Assembly: GCF_037782385.1 (NCBI RefSeq) | Contig: NZ_JBBEXD010000010.1 | Coordinates: 1-64,000, forward strand | Length of the DNA stretch: 64,000 nucleotides | Source of the DNA: Ascidiimonas meishanensis | GTDB lineage: Bacteria > Bacteroidota > Bacteroidia > Flavobacteriales > Flavobacteriaceae | Direction of reading: 5' to 3' | Shown here: positions 62,997 to 64,000 of the stretch, in pieces | Layout: every line of letters starts with the position of its first letter | How positions within the stretch are numbered: the stretch's first letter is position 1 | Program-made: the position numbers and the translations under genes | The notes under the pieces: generated by a model | Databases searched by the model: none | Seen by the model: the letters and a program-made list of their open reading frames with translations, nothing else | What the model was told of the DNA's origin: nothing

Positions 62997-63613
62997 TTGT
63001 GAAAGTATTTTTTGTTTCAGCCATACCTACGAGGTTTTCCAGGGAGCGGTTTTATTTTTTTAAAAGAAATATTTATAAGGCTTATAATTTTCATGCAGAA
63101 ATCCTTTGAATTACCCCATAGAATTAGGCTGAAATGGGATTATTTTTTAAACGGTAGCAGTAGAAAAGCATGGAAAATACTTTACAAATCAAGTAAACTT
63201 TACATTTTATACTTTTTAGGAAGGGCTGAGAAGTATTTTTTATCGCTTCATGCTAAACCTTTGCATATTTTGAGTGGAAGCTTTAGATGATTTTCAGGGA
63301 AGCATCACGCTGTATACCTTAAAAAATTAGTGTTTTACGGATATCCGTAAGTTTTTATGGAGATTGTCTTGTTATCTTGTTTTCCGAGAATTTGGATGTA
63401 ATTTTCAAACTATCAGCTGGAAGTAAAAAGAGGTATTTCAACAAATATTTTAAGAAAAAACACTCTTGTTATTTATAAATACGTTGGTTGCAAGGCAAAA
63501 AGCCAGCCTCACGCTCAGAGACATTTTAAACTTCCACCTCAAAAATAGTTTGTAGGCTTAAAGAGAATTATTGTCCCAAATATTTACTAAATTTGGGACA
63601 TAATTAATAAAGA
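62997..63613. other. Intergenic region at right end, promoter region of the DUF4331 operon
   Basis: It must contain the promoter for the leftward operon. A 92-codon plus-strand frame at 63012-63290 is Phe/Lys-rich with no conserved pattern and is not called. TCCCAAATATTTACTAAATTTGGGA at 63572-63596 is a near-perfect inverted repeat just before the DUF6088-like gene and may be its operator. Confidence 0.45.
63572..63596. promoter_or_regulatory. Inverted repeat before the DUF6088/AbiEi-like gene
   Basis: TCCCAAAT and ATTTGGGA form an 8-bp perfect inverted repeat with a nine-base spacer, ending 17 nt before the start codon. Antitoxins of this kind often repress their own promoter from such a site. 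No footprint evidence. Confidence 0.5.
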
Positions 63614-64000
63614 ATGAATGAATCAGTTCAGCATAGAATTGAAAATAAAATAAAATCAATGAGAAGAGGGAGTATTCTGTTCCCATCTAACTTTGATGAT
63701 ATTGGAAATGTTGAAGTTGTGAAAAAATCCTTATTAAGACTTGAAAACAAAAAGTTTTTAGTAAGGTTAGCTCATGGAATCTATTTATACCCAAAACAAG
63801 ACAAACTTTTAGGAGTTCTATATCCAACAATAGAAGAAATTGCTGCTGCAATTGCTAAGCGAGATAAAGCACGAATTATCCCAACAGGAACAACAGCTCT
63901 TAATAAATTAGGATTATCAAAACAAGTTCCAATGAATATTATTTTCTTAACTGACGGAGCTCCAAGAAGCATAGTGGTTGGTAAAAGAACAATAAAATTC
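63614..64000 (+). CDS. DUF6088/AbiEi-type antitoxin-like protein, cut by the window edge
   Basis: The frame is open from ATG 63614 to the window end (129 codons, no stop). It starts MNESVQHRIENKIKSMRRGS, with winged-helix-like ILFPSNFDDIGNVEVVKKSLLRLENKKFLVRLAHGIYLYPK and IPTGTTALNKLGLSKQVPMNIIFLTDGAPRSI. These blocks match DUF6088 proteins related to the AbiEi antitoxin, which represses and neutralises an AbiEii nucleotidyltransferase toxin. A partner toxin gene would be expected just beyond position 64000. An inverted repeat precedes the start. Confidence 0.8.
   Translation, partial: MNESVQHRIENKIKSMRRGSILFPSNFDDIGNVEVVKKSLLRLENKKFLVRLAHGIYLYPKQDKLLGVLYPTIEEIAAAIAKRDKARIIPTGTTALNKLGLSKQVPMNIIFLTDGAPRSIVVGKRTIKF

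Noticed and set aside
63012..63290. 92-codon plus-strand frame upstream of the DUF4331 operon
   Set aside because: No conserved pattern and Phe/Lys-rich composition. It also occupies the expected promoter region of a divergent operon.
1..64000. CRISPR array, tRNA, rRNA, phage genes or plasmid replication genes
   Set aside because: Looked for regularly spaced repeats, clover-leaf-like segments and typical gene products; none was found.

Overview
The window looks like chromosomal DNA of a marine-type Flavobacteriaceae (Bacteroidota). Base composition is AT-rich. Genes are typical of that group: a NagB-LmbE fusion, a two-subunit methylmalonyl-CoA mutase, many short-leader lipoproteins, FISUMP and DUF4331 proteins, TonB-dependent receptors and an ECF/anti-sigma pair. 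The genus cannot be fixed from this sequence. No rRNA, tRNA, CRISPR array, phage module or recombinase gene was seen.

Layout. (1) 0.4-9.5 kb: amino-sugar and muropeptide salvage. murQ and a DeoR-type regulator run leftward; nagB-lmbE, a GHL10 lipoprotein, an AmpG-like permease and anmK run rightward. Together they would take cell-wall material from glycan cleavage through uptake and phosphorylation to fructose-6-phosphate. (2) 9.5-14.1 kb: udk, an FtsB/DivIC-like gene and both methylmalonyl-CoA mutase subunits. (3) 14.1-29.3 kb: an accessory, repeat-rich island. It holds gene-cassette structures with attC-like sites, a TIR-domain protein, an uncharacterised HEPN/DUF4145-like candidate, IS1182-derived MITE-like remnants, a PadR pair, a PIN-type toxin-antitoxin pair, an AraC regulator and small stress or hydrolase genes. 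(4) 29.3-41 kb: secreted hydrolases and lipoproteins, a GNAT, an FMN-binding protein, a FISUMP protein and a long PLP-dependent enzyme. (5) 41-42 kb: a broken IS1380-type transposase and an orphan lanthipeptide-like precursor gene. (6) 42.4-54.8 kb: a LytS/LytTR pair divergent from an outer-membrane beta-barrel gene, terC, a large BNR-repeat protein, DUF2490, an alpha/beta-hydrolase-OsmC fusion, an isochorismatase-like enzyme and Cu/Zn superoxide dismutase. (7) 54.9-63 kb: ECF sigma/anti-sigma, then 1.6 kb of structured repeats, then a leftward operon of two DUF4331 proteins, a TPR lipoprotein and a TonB-dependent receptor. (8) The right edge cuts a DUF6088/AbiEi-like gene.

The most interesting signal is at 15.2-19.9 kb. 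Three ORFs sit in units whose left and right ends carry matched, unit-specific inverted core sites: TTAGC/GCTAA, then TTAGGCACA/TGTGCCTAA, then TTGGGCACA/TGTGCCCAA. The first two units are joined by a 132-bp element with attC-like R''-L''...L'-R' architecture. Two of the units are preceded by the same ~290-bp sequence, and the shared sequence stops exactly at the G/TT cleavage position. This is what an integron-type cassette array without a local integrase (a CALIN) and a duplicated attI-like or leader sequence should look like. The cargo includes a TIR effector with an unrecognised 385-residue sensor region. Other leads are the orphan RiPP precursor, a four-copy repeat family with compensatory stem changes, and an intra-operon hairpin in the DUF4331-TonB operon.
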